A model generated the notes under the pieces. That model was not told the DNA's origin and ran no database searches. It saw nothing but the letters and a program-made list of their open reading frames with translations. A stretch of 64,000 bases of DNA from the NCBI GenBank assembly GCA_050008575.1, contig JBEKMJ010000016.1:1-64000 (forward strand), in the 5' to 3' direction. Shown one piece after another: positions 33,131-40,768 of this stretch (positions are counted from its first letter, which is position 1; the number at the start of each line of letters is the position of its first letter). The position numbers and the translations under genes are program-made. The stretch is from Bog-159 sp050008575. Its GTDB lineage: Bacteria > Acidobacteriota > Terriglobia > Bryobacterales > Bryobacteraceae.

Positions 33131-34390
33131 TCACACGCGAATGGCGCGGGCAGCCAATGCCGCCACAGCGCCTCCCCATGAGCAGGAGAGGAACAGACCC
33201 AGCGGCTCGGGCTGGTCCAGAGGCCGCGCGCCGCCGCTTACCAGATCCAGCGCGCCGGCGGGGCCGGTTTGGGTATGACGGGCGATGGCCGGCACGAAAC
33301 CCTGGCGCGCGCACAACAGCGCCAGTCCGATTTCGGCGGCCGCCGTGCCCGCGCCCATGTAACCGGTCTGGCTCTTCAAGGCGGTTACAGGCGTGCGGCG
33401 CCCCACCATGGCTGCAAGGGCGGCGGCCTCGGCGCGGTCTTCCGCCACCGTGCCCAGGCCGGAGGCCACCACAAAATCGGGGCGCGCATCGCCCATGGCT
33501 TGGCGGGCGGCCTGACAGATGGTTTCAGCCGTCCACGCTGGGCGCCATTGTTCGCTGGCCCCCATGGCTGAGCCGGCGCCCAGGAATTCGCCCAGAATCG
33601 TAGCGCCCCGCGCTGTGGCGTGCTCCCATCTCTCCAACACCAGGAATCCCGCGCCTTCGCCCAGCACCAGCCCATCCGCCTGAGTGTCGAACGGCCGGTA
33701 GGCTTCCGCCGGATCGGCATGCGAGAGCAGTCCGGCCTGTTCATAGGCCAGGAAGTTTCCGGGCGTGGCCAGCGAATCGTAGCCGCCCGCGACCGCCACG
33801 TCGCAGCGCTCTTCGAGCAAGTCGAGATAGGCCGCCTGCAAAGCCTGCGCCGAAGCCGTGTCCTTCTGGGTGAAGTTGCCGTTAGGCCCGCGGATGCCGA
33901 ATTCCGTGGATAGCAGCGCCAGTCCGCCGTTGGCTAGAGTGCGCAGGCAGATGTAGCGGTCGATGAGGTGCGACGGCAGACCGCCCAGATATTTGTAATC
34001 CATCTCGCGGCCGGCGTCCCAGGCCATGATCAGGGAGGGAAAGAAATGGTCGTACTCGACGCCGGTCTGGCCGGAGCCGACCTGGATGCCGATGCGGGCG
34101 GCATCCATTTGGCGCGGATCGATGCCGCATCGATCGATGGCTTCGCGCGCGGCGCGCATGGCGAACTGCACGGCGCGGCCCATGAATTTGTAGTTCTTGG
34201 GGAAGCGCAGGAAGGGCTCAAGCTCAAAATCGGCCACGCTCGCCAAGGCCTGTGCGGCGTGACCCTCCACGGTAAAGGCGCGGGCAGGTGCGATGCCGGA
34301 TTCGCACCGCAAACTGCGCGCCACGTTTTCCGTGGCCGTAAGCCCTAGAGGCGTTACCAGCCCCACACCTGTAATCGCGACGCGCTGCAT
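33131..34390 (-). CDS. FabF-like ketosynthase lacking all catalytic residues (chain-length-factor-like)
   Basis: 419-residue thiolase-fold protein. The family frame is clear: MQRVAITGVGLVTPLG, FDTQADGLVLGEGAGFLVLE, ALKSQTGYMGAG, FLSCSWGGAVAALA. The Cys-His-His triad is absent. RGPNGNFTQKDTAS places Asp177 where FabF has Cys163; TGYMGAG has Tyr344 for His303; LDLVSGGAR has Gly for His340. The structural Lys339 remains. It cannot condense acyl chains by itself. It may be a chain-length-factor-like partner or a scaffold, but no active KS partner is nearby. It is followed at 9 bases by the repeat protein. Confidence 0.85.
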   Translation of the reverse strand: MQRVAITGVGLVTPLGLTATENVARSLRCESGIAPARAFTVEGHAAQALASVADFELEPFLRFPKNYKFMGRAVQFAMRAAREAIDRCGIDPRQMDAARIGIQVGSGQTGVEYDHFFPSLIMAWDAGREMDYKYLGGLPSHLIDRYICLRTLANGGLALLSTEFGIRGPNGNFTQKDTASAQALQAAYLDLLEERCDVAVAGGYDSLATPGNFLAYEQAGLLSHADPAEAYRPFDTQADGLVLGEGAGFLVLERWEHATARGATILGEFLGAGSAMGASEQWRPAWTAETICQAARQAMGDARPDFVVASGLGTVAEDRAEAAALAAMVGRRTPVTALKSQTGYMGAGTAAAEIGLALLCARQGFVPAIARHTQTGPAGALDLVSGGARPLDQPEPLGLFLSCSWGGAVAALAARAIRV

Positions 34391-34429
34391 ATCCCTTCAG
34401 AGATTTTACAATACGGACAGAATTACCGA

Positions 34430-34458
34430 GAGGCTACGGCGGCGCACGGCGCCGCCCT
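34430..34458. repeat. GGCGGCGCACGGCGCC-type palindrome
   Basis: Class II palindromic word CTACGGCGGCGCACGGCGCC...CCTAC between the PEP-CTERM terminator and the ketosynthase-like start. Relatives are at 30535 and 63083-63153. Confidence 0.6.
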
Positions 34459-34463
34459 ACTCA

Positions 34464-34491
34464 ATAAAAAAGGCTCCCCATGCGGGGAGCC
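34464..34491 (-). terminator. Rho-independent terminator of the PEP-CTERM gene
   Basis: Perfect 8-bp stem GGCTCCCC (34472-34479) / GGGGAGCC (34484-34491) with a 4-nt loop. Read on the minus strand it is followed by a run of T residues (plus-strand AATAAAAAA at 34463-34471). It lies about 40 bases after the gene stop at 34530. Confidence 0.85.
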
Positions 34492-34529
34492 CTGTAGGAA
34501 GATAGGAGAGTGTCTGGTCAGACTTGCAG

Positions 34530-35216
34530 CTAATCCTTTTTGCGGGATTTCCGGCGCAGCAGCCCGAGGCCGAGCAATCCGGATCCCAACAAGACCATGC
34601 TTATAGGCTCCGGAGTCGACGCTCCGGGGTCGAAGCTCTGGGTGAACTCGCTTAACTGTCCATTCGCGCCCGTCTCGATATCCTTGAAAATGTAAACGGG
34701 AGAAGTGCTGGTGAACGGAGTTGAGAAAATCGGCTGATCGGGCGCTCCGGAGGCAACCGTGATTTGGCCCAGGGGGCTTTCCGATTCGGTGCCTGTAGAA
34801 TTGGCGCACAAGAAAGCCAAATCGCCCGTGATGGCGATGGGATTCGCGCAAGCGCGCTCCGTGATCGAGGCAGCGTTGCCGCCCACCGACATATCGATCT
34901 GGCTGACGCCGCCAGACACGGTGAACAAAAACTGCTCGTCTTCGTTGGAGCCGCCCAAATTGGGATTAAAGTTCAGGTACGCGGCGCCGGTCACGGAATC
35001 GTAATTCGATCCGGCCAGGATGTCGATGATGCCGGCCGCGCCGCCAGTCGGATTCAAGACCTCGAAATTCGAAAACGTCAGACCGCCGCAGGTGATCACG
35101 GTGGAAGTAGTCACGGCCGTGTCGACCGCCTGGTTCAGGGAACAGTTCAACAGCGAAGCACTTGCCGCACTTATCGAGAACAGCGAGAGAGCCAAAAGCA
35201 CCAGGAATTTCTGCAT
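34530..35216 (-). CDS. PEP-CTERM sorted exported protein
   Basis: 228 residues. N-terminal signal peptide (MQKFLVLLALSLFSISAASA) and C-terminal sorting signal: PEP motif (STPEPISM), hydrophobic helix (VLLGSGLLGLGLL) and basic tail (RRKSRKKD). Such proteins are processed by exosortase, which is not in this window. The mature part is beta-rich, with four Cys (LLNCSL, ITCGG, ERACANP, AFLCANS) that may pair. Likely a surface or biofilm-matrix protein. Confidence 0.88.
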   Translation of the reverse strand: MQKFLVLLALSLFSISAASASLLNCSLNQAVDTAVTTSTVITCGGLTFSNFEVLNPTGGAAGIIDILAGSNYDSVTGAAYLNFNPNLGGSNEDEQFLFTVSGGVSQIDMSVGGNAASITERACANPIAITGDLAFLCANSTGTESESPLGQITVASGAPDQPIFSTPFTSTSPVYIFKDIETGANGQLSEFTQSFDPGASTPEPISMVLLGSGLLGLGLLRRKSRKKD

Positions 35217-35612
35217 CGCATTGCCTCCGAAAATTTACTGAATCTTAATATACCCGCGGCTTTCGAGAGCCGAACAGGCTGAATCGACAGAACAATTTGA
35301 AGAATACAGCAGTTGCCCTAAAAATGCAAGGTTCCGGCATGAGAATTTTGGGATTTCTCAGACACTCCATTCGAGTCCTGGTACGGCAACATACGGATCG
35401 ATTCAGTACCTCTTAAGGCGATGTCCTAGGGCACACCCTTATAGCACAAGATCTGGTGTTTGCGGAGCTTCGCATACACTATGCCCAGAGGTTCGCTTGA
35501 ATCGAATGACCCGGTACTTTTGGCGGTTTCAGAGTGGCTTGCGGGGTGCGCAAGTTCACAGTTCCGCAGCGGAACGGAGCCTGCGGTACGCAACGCCGCG
35601 ACTGGCGCGGCC
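35217..35612. other. Intergenic stretch without a supported gene
   Basis: About 400 bases between the start of the PEP-CTERM gene and the stop of the nucleotidyltransferase, both minus strand. The right part is AT-richer than its surroundings (35300-35480). No gene, terminator or repeat was seen; it should hold the PEP-CTERM promoter. Confidence 0.4.
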
Positions 35613-36917
35613 TTACCGAGCGCGGCCGCGGACCAGCGCCTCCACGGCCACGGGGGGCTGTGGCTCCGTGAGCGGCGGTTTACGCGGCCGCACATCCAGA
35701 TGCGAGGCCAGCAACGCCTGGCGGCTGCGGTTGTATTTGGGCGTGCCGGGCTGCCCGTCGAGAGCTTCCCAGGCCGACGGCGCGACCGCCTGCATGGCGG
35801 GCAGGTACTTTTGCAGGTAGCTGCGGATGCGCTCCTGAACGGTTCTCTGCCCGGAATGTCCCAGCAGGAACACCATCTCGTCGGGCCGGGCCTCCGCCAG
35901 AATCCGATAAACGTGCGAAGGCTTCTTCACGCGCGCCGACTGCAAGGCCTGCTCCAGCTTCCGGGCACGGGGCTCCAAAATGCGCATCTGTTCGATTTCC
36001 GTCTTGGGCAGATCCACCGCTTTGAACAGGGCGCTTTTCTCCTTGGGCGTCAACTTCGCGGTGAGCGCCAGGAGGAACGGCGCGAGTTGGGCGACCACCA
36101 CAATGCTGGCCGATTCCACCAGCTTGGCGGCTTTTTCCAGGCGCACTAGAGTCTGCAAATTGAGCTTAGATGCGGCCGCCGCCGGTGAAAACAGCGCCAG
36201 TAACCCATCCTGATCGAGGGCCTGCAGGACTTCCGCGGGGCTGGGCTCCGCGGCGATGTGCTTCAATTCCTCCAGCAGCGTCCGCGGCGGCAGCAGATTC
36301 TCCACATGGGCGGCGCGCGCATTGTCATATTGCGTGCGCGTGCGCTCCTCCACGGCGAACGACAGCCTGACGCGCAAACGAACCAGCCTGAGCAGCCGGG
36401 CCGGGTCGTCATAAAAGACATACGGATGCGTGCTGCGCATCTCGCGGCGGCCCAGATCGGCCAAGCCGTTGGTAGGGTCGAGCAGCAGGCCGCGGGAGGC
36501 GCGGTTCAAGGAGAGCGCCATGGCGTTGACCGTGAAATCGCGCCCGCGCAGGTCCTCCTGGATGGTGGCGGCAGTCACTTGCGGCTTGGCGCCGGTCTTG
36601 GCATAGCGCTCTTTGCGCGACATCGCCACTTGCGCGGTGACGCCGCTGGCGAACACCAGTTCCGCGCTGCGCCGATTTTCGTCCACAGCCAGCGTGCGCG
36701 CGCCCTGCTCCTCCAGGGCCTTGGCCAATTTCAGCGCGCTGCCTTCCACGCTGAAGTCCAGATCGCGAATCTGAAATCCGCCCAGCATGTCGCGCATGCC
36801 GCCGCCGGCCAGAAAGAGGTTGACACCCGCCGCGCCGGCGGCCGCCTGCACCTGTTCCAGGGCGCGGTTCTGGTCCGCGCTCAGGTGGCTTTCCAGCATG
36901 AACATGTAGTCGCTCAT
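35613..36917 (-). CDS. tRNA nucleotidyltransferase / poly(A) polymerase family protein
   Basis: 434 residues, class II CCA/PAP head domain: FLAGGGMRDMLGGFQIRDLDFSVEG (GG-x-x-R-D with the catalytic DLD), then DLRGRDFTVNAMAL and the YDDPARLLRLVRLRVRLSF neck. The C-terminal body is helical and lacks a visible HD phosphohydrolase motif. It probably adds CCA ends to tRNA or A tails to RNA; sequence alone does not separate the two. It ends just 12 bases before the XerD stop side and is transcribed in the same direction. Confidence 0.88.
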   Translation of the reverse strand: MSDYMFMLESHLSADQNRALEQVQAAAGAAGVNLFLAGGGMRDMLGGFQIRDLDFSVEGSALKLAKALEEQGARTLAVDENRRSAELVFASGVTAQVAMSRKERYAKTGAKPQVTAATIQEDLRGRDFTVNAMALSLNRASRGLLLDPTNGLADLGRREMRSTHPYVFYDDPARLLRLVRLRVRLSFAVEERTRTQYDNARAAHVENLLPPRTLLEELKHIAAEPSPAEVLQALDQDGLLALFSPAAAASKLNLQTLVRLEKAAKLVESASIVVVAQLAPFLLALTAKLTPKEKSALFKAVDLPKTEIEQMRILEPRARKLEQALQSARVKKPSHVYRILAEARPDEMVFLLGHSGQRTVQERIRSYLQKYLPAMQAVAPSAWEALDGQPGTPKYNRSRQALLASHLDVRPRKPPLTEPQPPVAVEALVRGRAR

Positions 36918-36928
36918 GGGGTTCCGTG

Positions 36929-37837
36929 TCAGGCCCTGGGATGGTGCTGGTCGACCGTCTTGCGCAGCCGCGAGCGCATCACGTGCGTGTAAATCTGGGT
37001 GGTCGCGATATCGGCGTGCCCCAGCATGGTCTGGACGCTGCGCAAGTCCGCGCCGCCTTCCAGCAGGTGCGTGGCGAAGCTGTGCCGAATGGTGTGCGGC
37101 GTCAAATTATGAAAAACTCCGGCCTTCCCCCCATGGCCGCGCAGCAGCTTCCAGAACGCCTGGCGGGTCATGCAGCCGCCGCGCGCGGTCACGAAAAGAT
37201 AGCGGCTGGAACGCCCCTTCAAGATGGCCGGACGTCCGGTCTCGAGGTAGGCGCGCACGGCTGCGAGCGCCGCTTTGCCCACCGGTATCATGCGCTGTTT
37301 CCGGCCCTTGCCGGTGGCCCGCAGCACGCCCATATCCTGGTTCAGGTCCGCCATGCCCAGGCCGCAGAGCTCGGAAACCCGCAGGCCGGTGGCATACAGC
37401 AGTTCGATCATGGCGTGGTCCCGCAAGCCCGTGGTCCGGCGCGCGTCGGGAGACTGCGACAATCGTTCGATCTCCTCCAGATTGAGGAACTTAGGGATGG
37501 TCTGCCATTGCCGCGGCGCGCCCAGATGTTCGGTTGGATCGCGGTCGATGCGGCCCTCGCGCAACAGGAACGCATAGAAACTGCGCAGGGTGGACAAATG
37601 GCGGGCCACCGAGCGGCTGCCCAGACCGGCCGGGTATAAAGAGTCCACATAGCGGCGCAAGGCTTCCACATCCGGAATGGCGCCGCCTAAGCCGGCGAAC
37701 TGCACAAACTTCTGCAGATCCGCCGCGTAAGCTTCCAGGGAATTGGCGGCTAACCCCTTTTCGATTCTGCAAAAATTGAGGAACGCGGCGGCTTCGCCCG
37801 GCAAAGGTCCGGTTACATGCGCGGGCGTGTCGTCCAT
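36929..37837 (-). CDS. xerD: Site-specific tyrosine recombinase XerD
   Basis: 302 residues from the ATG at 37837 (an in-frame GTG at 37849 is an alternative). An N-terminal SAM-like core-binding domain (FLNFCRIEKGLAANSLEAYAADL) precedes the catalytic domain with Arg in YATGLRVSELCGL, Lys in ATGKGRKQRMIPV, HTIRHSFATHLL, LGHADIATTQ and the nucleophile in IYTHV. All R-K-H-R-H-Y residues are present. Housekeeping role with XerC: resolution of chromosome dimers at dif. A XerC gene lies at the right edge of the window. Confidence 0.93.
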   Translation of the reverse strand: MDDTPAHVTGPLPGEAAAFLNFCRIEKGLAANSLEAYAADLQKFVQFAGLGGAIPDVEALRRYVDSLYPAGLGSRSVARHLSTLRSFYAFLLREGRIDRDPTEHLGAPRQWQTIPKFLNLEEIERLSQSPDARRTTGLRDHAMIELLYATGLRVSELCGLGMADLNQDMGVLRATGKGRKQRMIPVGKAALAAVRAYLETGRPAILKGRSSRYLFVTARGGCMTRQAFWKLLRGHGGKAGVFHNLTPHTIRHSFATHLLEGGADLRSVQTMLGHADIATTQIYTHVMRSRLRKTVDQHHPRA

Positions 37838-37880
37838 CGTGCCAATCACGTGTCAATGATACAATAACCCCGACCCATGT

Positions 37881-38405
37881 TTGAAACCATCTTGCAAAGA
37901 ATGTTTGCACCTAGGGGTTGATTTGGCCGGCTCGACCTCCAAAAAAGTGCGAATCAACCGATTCGAGCGGGAGCCGCTGCTCGGTTACGTAAACCCGCTG
38001 ACCTATTTGCGGCCGGCTGGGGTGGAGCTGCTGACGCCGGACGGGAACTACGCGGTGGTGCCATACGCGGAGGTGAAAGCCGTTCAGTTTGTGAAGGATT
38101 TCGAGCCGCCGGACCCGGCCGCCGAGCGCAAAGTGTTCAATACGCGGCCCAAATTGGATGGACTTTGGGTGCGGGTGAAGTTCCGGGACGGCGAGGTGAT
38201 GGACGGCATCCTCGCCAATAATCTGCTGCTCATGGAACCCCAGGGCTTCACGGTGGTTCCGCCCGACCCCTATTCGAATAATCAGAAATTGTTTCTGCCG
38301 CGGATGGCGCTGACGGAACTGCAGGTACTGGGAGTAGTGGGAAGTCCATTGCGAAAGCGCAAGGTTAAGCCGGCGCCGAAGGAGCAGATTGGGTTGTTCG
38401 ACTGA
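37881..38405 (+). CDS. Conserved hypothetical protein
   Basis: Up to 174 residues. Core: KKVRINRFEREPLLGYVNPLTYLRPAGVELLTPDGNYAVVPYAEVKAVQFVKDFEPP...GLWVRVKFRDGEVMDGILANNLLLMEPQGFTVVPPDP. The pattern is two small beta-barrel-like repeats around a 'residue to sheet' theme, as seen in small uncharacterised acidobacterial proteins. The start may be the ATG at 37881 or the TTG at 37920, which has AGGGG a few bases upstream. It is divergent from xerD. Function unknown. Confidence 0.7.
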   Translation: MKPSCKECLHLGVDLAGSTSKKVRINRFEREPLLGYVNPLTYLRPAGVELLTPDGNYAVVPYAEVKAVQFVKDFEPPDPAAERKVFNTRPKLDGLWVRVKFRDGEVMDGILANNLLLMEPQGFTVVPPDPYSNNQKLFLPRMALTELQVLGVVGSPLRKRKVKPAPKEQIGLFD

Positions 38406-38455
38406 AGCTGGCTTTCAGGTATCGGCTTTCAGCTTTCAGATTTCAGATTTCAGGT
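38404..38455. repeat. CTTTCAG-type direct repeats at the island's left edge
   Basis: Runs of GGCTTTCAGCTTTCAG and ATTTCAG units, the same type as at 16463-16493. It lies exactly between the last core-like gene and the truncated integrase, so it may mark a recombination junction (inference). Confidence 0.6.
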
Positions 38456-38462
38456 CGGAGTC

Positions 38463-38885
38463 GAACTTAAGTGCCGCGGCTGGGTCCGGCTGCACGAAAA
38501 AGGTGGCAAGGAGCATGAGGTTCCTTGTCACCACAGTCTGGAGCAGTACCTTGATGAATACATCGCCGCCGCCGGCATCGCGGGAGAACCGGACGCGCCT
38601 TTATTCCAAACGGCGGCCGGCAAGACCGGCACGCTCACCGGCAAGGCCATGTGGCAGCAGGACGCCTATCGCATGATCCAGCGGCGCACGCGCGACACCG
38701 GCATCAAGAGCAGGATCGGGAACCATACCTTCCGGGCAACCGGCATCACCGCGTACCTGAAGAACAAAGGCACGCTTGAAGCCGTGCAACACATCGCCAA
38801 CCACGAGAGCCCGCGAACCACGAAGCTCTACGACCGGAGGCAGGACGAGATTTCGCTCGATGAGGTCGAGCGCATTGCGATTTGA
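38463..38885 (+). pseudogene. 5'-truncated phage-type integrase (tyrosine recombinase)
   Basis: The frame reads CRGWVRLHEKGGKEHEVPC, LEQYLDEYIAAAGIAGEPDAPLF and ends HTFRATGITAYLKN, GTLEAVQHIANHESPRTTKLYDRRQDEISLDEV. These are the last third of a phage-integrase catalytic domain with HxxR, NH and the nucleophilic Tyr (LYDRR). The core-binding domain and the first catalytic Arg are missing, and no start codon exists before 38649. The break lies next to the CTTTCAG repeats. This is a dead integrase left by an element that once brought in the following island. Confidence 0.8.
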
Positions 38886-38911
38886 AAACTTGCCGACGAG
38901 CCCCCTTTGCC

Positions 38912-39020
38912 CTTACAATCGGCTACACTATTTAGCCAGTAGGGAAGGTCCCTGCTTGAAGCCAAAGTCACCGGTGTAGGTGTCTTACAATCGGCTACAC
39001 TATTTAGCCAGTAGGGAAGG
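38912..39020 (-). CRISPR. Possible orphan mini-CRISPR: two 37-nt repeats, one 35-nt spacer
   Basis: Identical 37-nt repeats at 38912-38948 and 38984-39020 are separated by a unique 35-nt segment (38949-38983); the identity stops sharply at both ends. Each repeat holds a 5-bp hairpin GGCTA-N7-TAGCC. Read on the minus strand, each repeat ends GATTGTAAG, close to the ATTGAAAC/G end of many CRISPR repeats. Sizes fit CRISPR, but there are only two repeats and no cas gene in the window. The alternative is a 72-base tandem duplication with a diverged part. The right repeat supplies the ribosome site of the next gene. Confidence 0.4.
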
Positions 39021-39030
39021 AGGACAAGTC

Positions 39031-39873
39031 GTGCTTCGACACACATTCCGAATGCTCTGGGTATCGGTAGCCGTTCTCGCTCTGGCAACGCTTGCTTCAG
39101 CGCAGGAACAACCCATCTCTGATAAGGCTCCGAGTTCAGACATCGCCTCACCTACGCCACTAGGCCTGGGAGAAGTTGTCGAAGGAAGACTGGCCGACTC
39201 CGGACAGACGGGCAAGTTTCACTATTGGCTTGTAAATTTTCCAGCCGGCAACTTCAAAGTAGTTTTGGACGTGCGTCGAGCCGATTTGAGTAACGGCAAT
39301 ATTGGAGGCGCTGTCCAGTGGTTCTCTACCGACGGCGAAAAGCTCGATCTTGCGTGCGGGATGAACCAGATCGATTACAGGTGGAGACAGATTTGTGGAT
39401 TCTCGATCAAGAAAGCGTTCAAAGCCGTTCTGCGCTACTCCAATGGCTTTACGGTATCGGACTATTGGCTGGCCGTTCTTAAGTCTGGTACTCAGATCCA
39501 AGCGCCATTTTTCTACAAGCCGCCGACTGTGTCACAAATGAACTTGGGCGAGCCCGTGACGGCCATCCTAGATGGGTCACAAGTGCTCGAAAGGGACGCA
39601 TGGTATTCCCTGAAATTGCCAACCGGCGACTACAAACTGAGCGTCGAATACAAAAGAGCCGATGGGCAGAAGGGCAATGTCGGAGGCGGGCTGAATATGT
39701 ACGGTCCTGATGGGGACTACAATTCCAGCGCCAACGGTGCAAACGATATTGAGTTTTCTGCTAAGGCCATCAGCAAACTATCCCTGGCTGACGATGCACC
39801 GATCTTGTTCCGCACTTCTGCCGGGTTCACTAAGGAACTCGTGACTTTTAAGATTGAGCAAGTGAAGGAATAA
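39031..39873 (+). CDS. Secreted protein with two duplicated domains, unknown function
   Basis: 280 residues from the GTG at 39031, with a strong GGGAAGGAGG ribosome site just upstream. A signal peptide (FRMLWVSVAVLALATLASA) precedes two related domains of about 110 residues. The first is LGEVVEGRLADSG...FHYWLVNFPAGNFKVVLDVRRADLSNGNIGGAVQWFSTDG; the second is LGEPVTAILDGSQ...DAWYSLKLPTGDYKLSVEYKRADGQKGNVGGGLNMYGPDG. The shared RAD-x2-x-GN-(I/V)-GG signature shows internal duplication. This resembles pre-peptidase C-terminal-like beta-sandwich modules. It lies inside the accessory island. Confidence 0.75.
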   Translation: MLRHTFRMLWVSVAVLALATLASAQEQPISDKAPSSDIASPTPLGLGEVVEGRLADSGQTGKFHYWLVNFPAGNFKVVLDVRRADLSNGNIGGAVQWFSTDGEKLDLACGMNQIDYRWRQICGFSIKKAFKAVLRYSNGFTVSDYWLAVLKSGTQIQAPFFYKPPTVSQMNLGEPVTAILDGSQVLERDAWYSLKLPTGDYKLSVEYKRADGQKGNVGGGLNMYGPDGDYNSSANGANDIEFSAKAISKLSLADDAPILFRTSAGFTKELVTFKIEQVKE

Positions 39874-39958
39874 AGCCTGATCGAGAACCGCATCTTCACG
39901 CGCAACCGGAACCACCGGATTGCGATTTAGGCTTTCACCGCGCCCAGTTACCTTCCCC

Positions 39959-40161
39959 CTACACCAGCTCGATGCGCAGATCACGGCCGATAGCGTGCGC
40001 CGCGCCATCTCCACCTTGCTGATTTTGTCCTTCTCCATCGCTTGCTGAACTTGCCAGGCCAGCGTCTCTTTCAGCACGACCGCGCGGGTCTCTTCGAGGA
40101 CGCCTTCCTCTCTCAGGAAGTCCTCCAGTGACGAGCCGATATGCTTGTTGCGCTTTTTCAT
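39959..40161 (-). pseudogene. XRE/HigA-type antitoxin with internal deletion
   Basis: Starts at 40161 with MKKRNKHIGSSLEDFLREEGVLEE, ...LKETLAWQVQQAMEKDKISKVEMARR. A deletion of roughly 30 codons then joins, out of frame, to HAIGRDLRIELV and a TAG (39959-39961), the usual C-terminus of this antitoxin family. The DNA-binding helix-turn-helix is thereby lost. The start overlaps the stop of the toxin relic by 4 bases. Non-functional as an antitoxin by inference. Confidence 0.75.
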
Positions 40162-40515
40162 TTTGTAACCTCCTTCATTCTCCGTTTCGCCAGGGCCAAA
40201 TCATCCGCAGGCGTTTTCTGCGTTTTCTTGATGGACCCGTGCAGCACGACGAGCATCTGCTCGTGAAAGCACAGGATGAGCCGGGCTATCCGCTGGCTCG
40301 GAAGCGACGAGCGCACTTCCCAAAGACCATCCTTGAGGCTTCCCACTAGTGGCCTCCCAATCGGCCAGCCGAACTGCACCCGCATGAGATCGAGCCCGAT
40401 AGCGCGCCGGTCGGCCTTGTCGAGGCCGCGCAGCCAAATCGAGCACCGGGGACCCGCCCGCTTCCGTGCGGTAAAACCGGACCGGCACCTCCGGGTTCTG
40501 GTTAGCTCGCTCCAC
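40158..40515 (-). pseudogene. HigB/RelE-type (Gp49-like) toxin with single-base frameshift
   Basis: Begins near the GTG at 40515 (VERANQNPEVPVRFYRTEAGG...SPVLD), then shifts frame. Removing one T in the minus-strand run at about 40438 restores WLRGLDKADRRAIGLDLMRVQFGWPIGRPLVGSLKDGLWEVRSSLPSQRIARLILCF...KKTQKTPADDLALAKRRMKEV, the complete phage-type HigB fold. A +1 insertion thus separates an otherwise well-preserved toxin. It is paired with the deleted antitoxin downstream, giving a dead toxin-antitoxin module. Confidence 0.78.
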
Positions 40516-40636
40516 TATTCCAGTATGTACCAGAAGTGGTACGTTGTCTAGCGCCATGTTTCGTCAAAGCCTTTCGCCCACTTCCCCGCCTTGCCCGACG
40601 CCTCTCCCCTTTTGAAAGGTCTCCGTGAGGGCACTA

Positions 40637-40662
40637 ATGTAATCGTGTGGTCATGATTACAT
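40637..40662. repeat. Inverted repeat upstream of the transposase
   Basis: ATGTAATC (40637-40644) and GATTACAT (40655-40662), perfect 8-bp arms with a 10-nt loop, about 105 bases before the transposase start. It could be an operator or part of the element's left end; there is no matching copy on the right side. Confidence 0.45.
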
Positions 40663-40768
40663 GCTGATCTGTTTACGCCTACCGATTTGTGAAGAACCCT
40701 GAGTTCGCTCCTCTAATTTGGGTAAAAACTTACGTGACAAATCATGAGGGATCGGGTACGATTGAATC

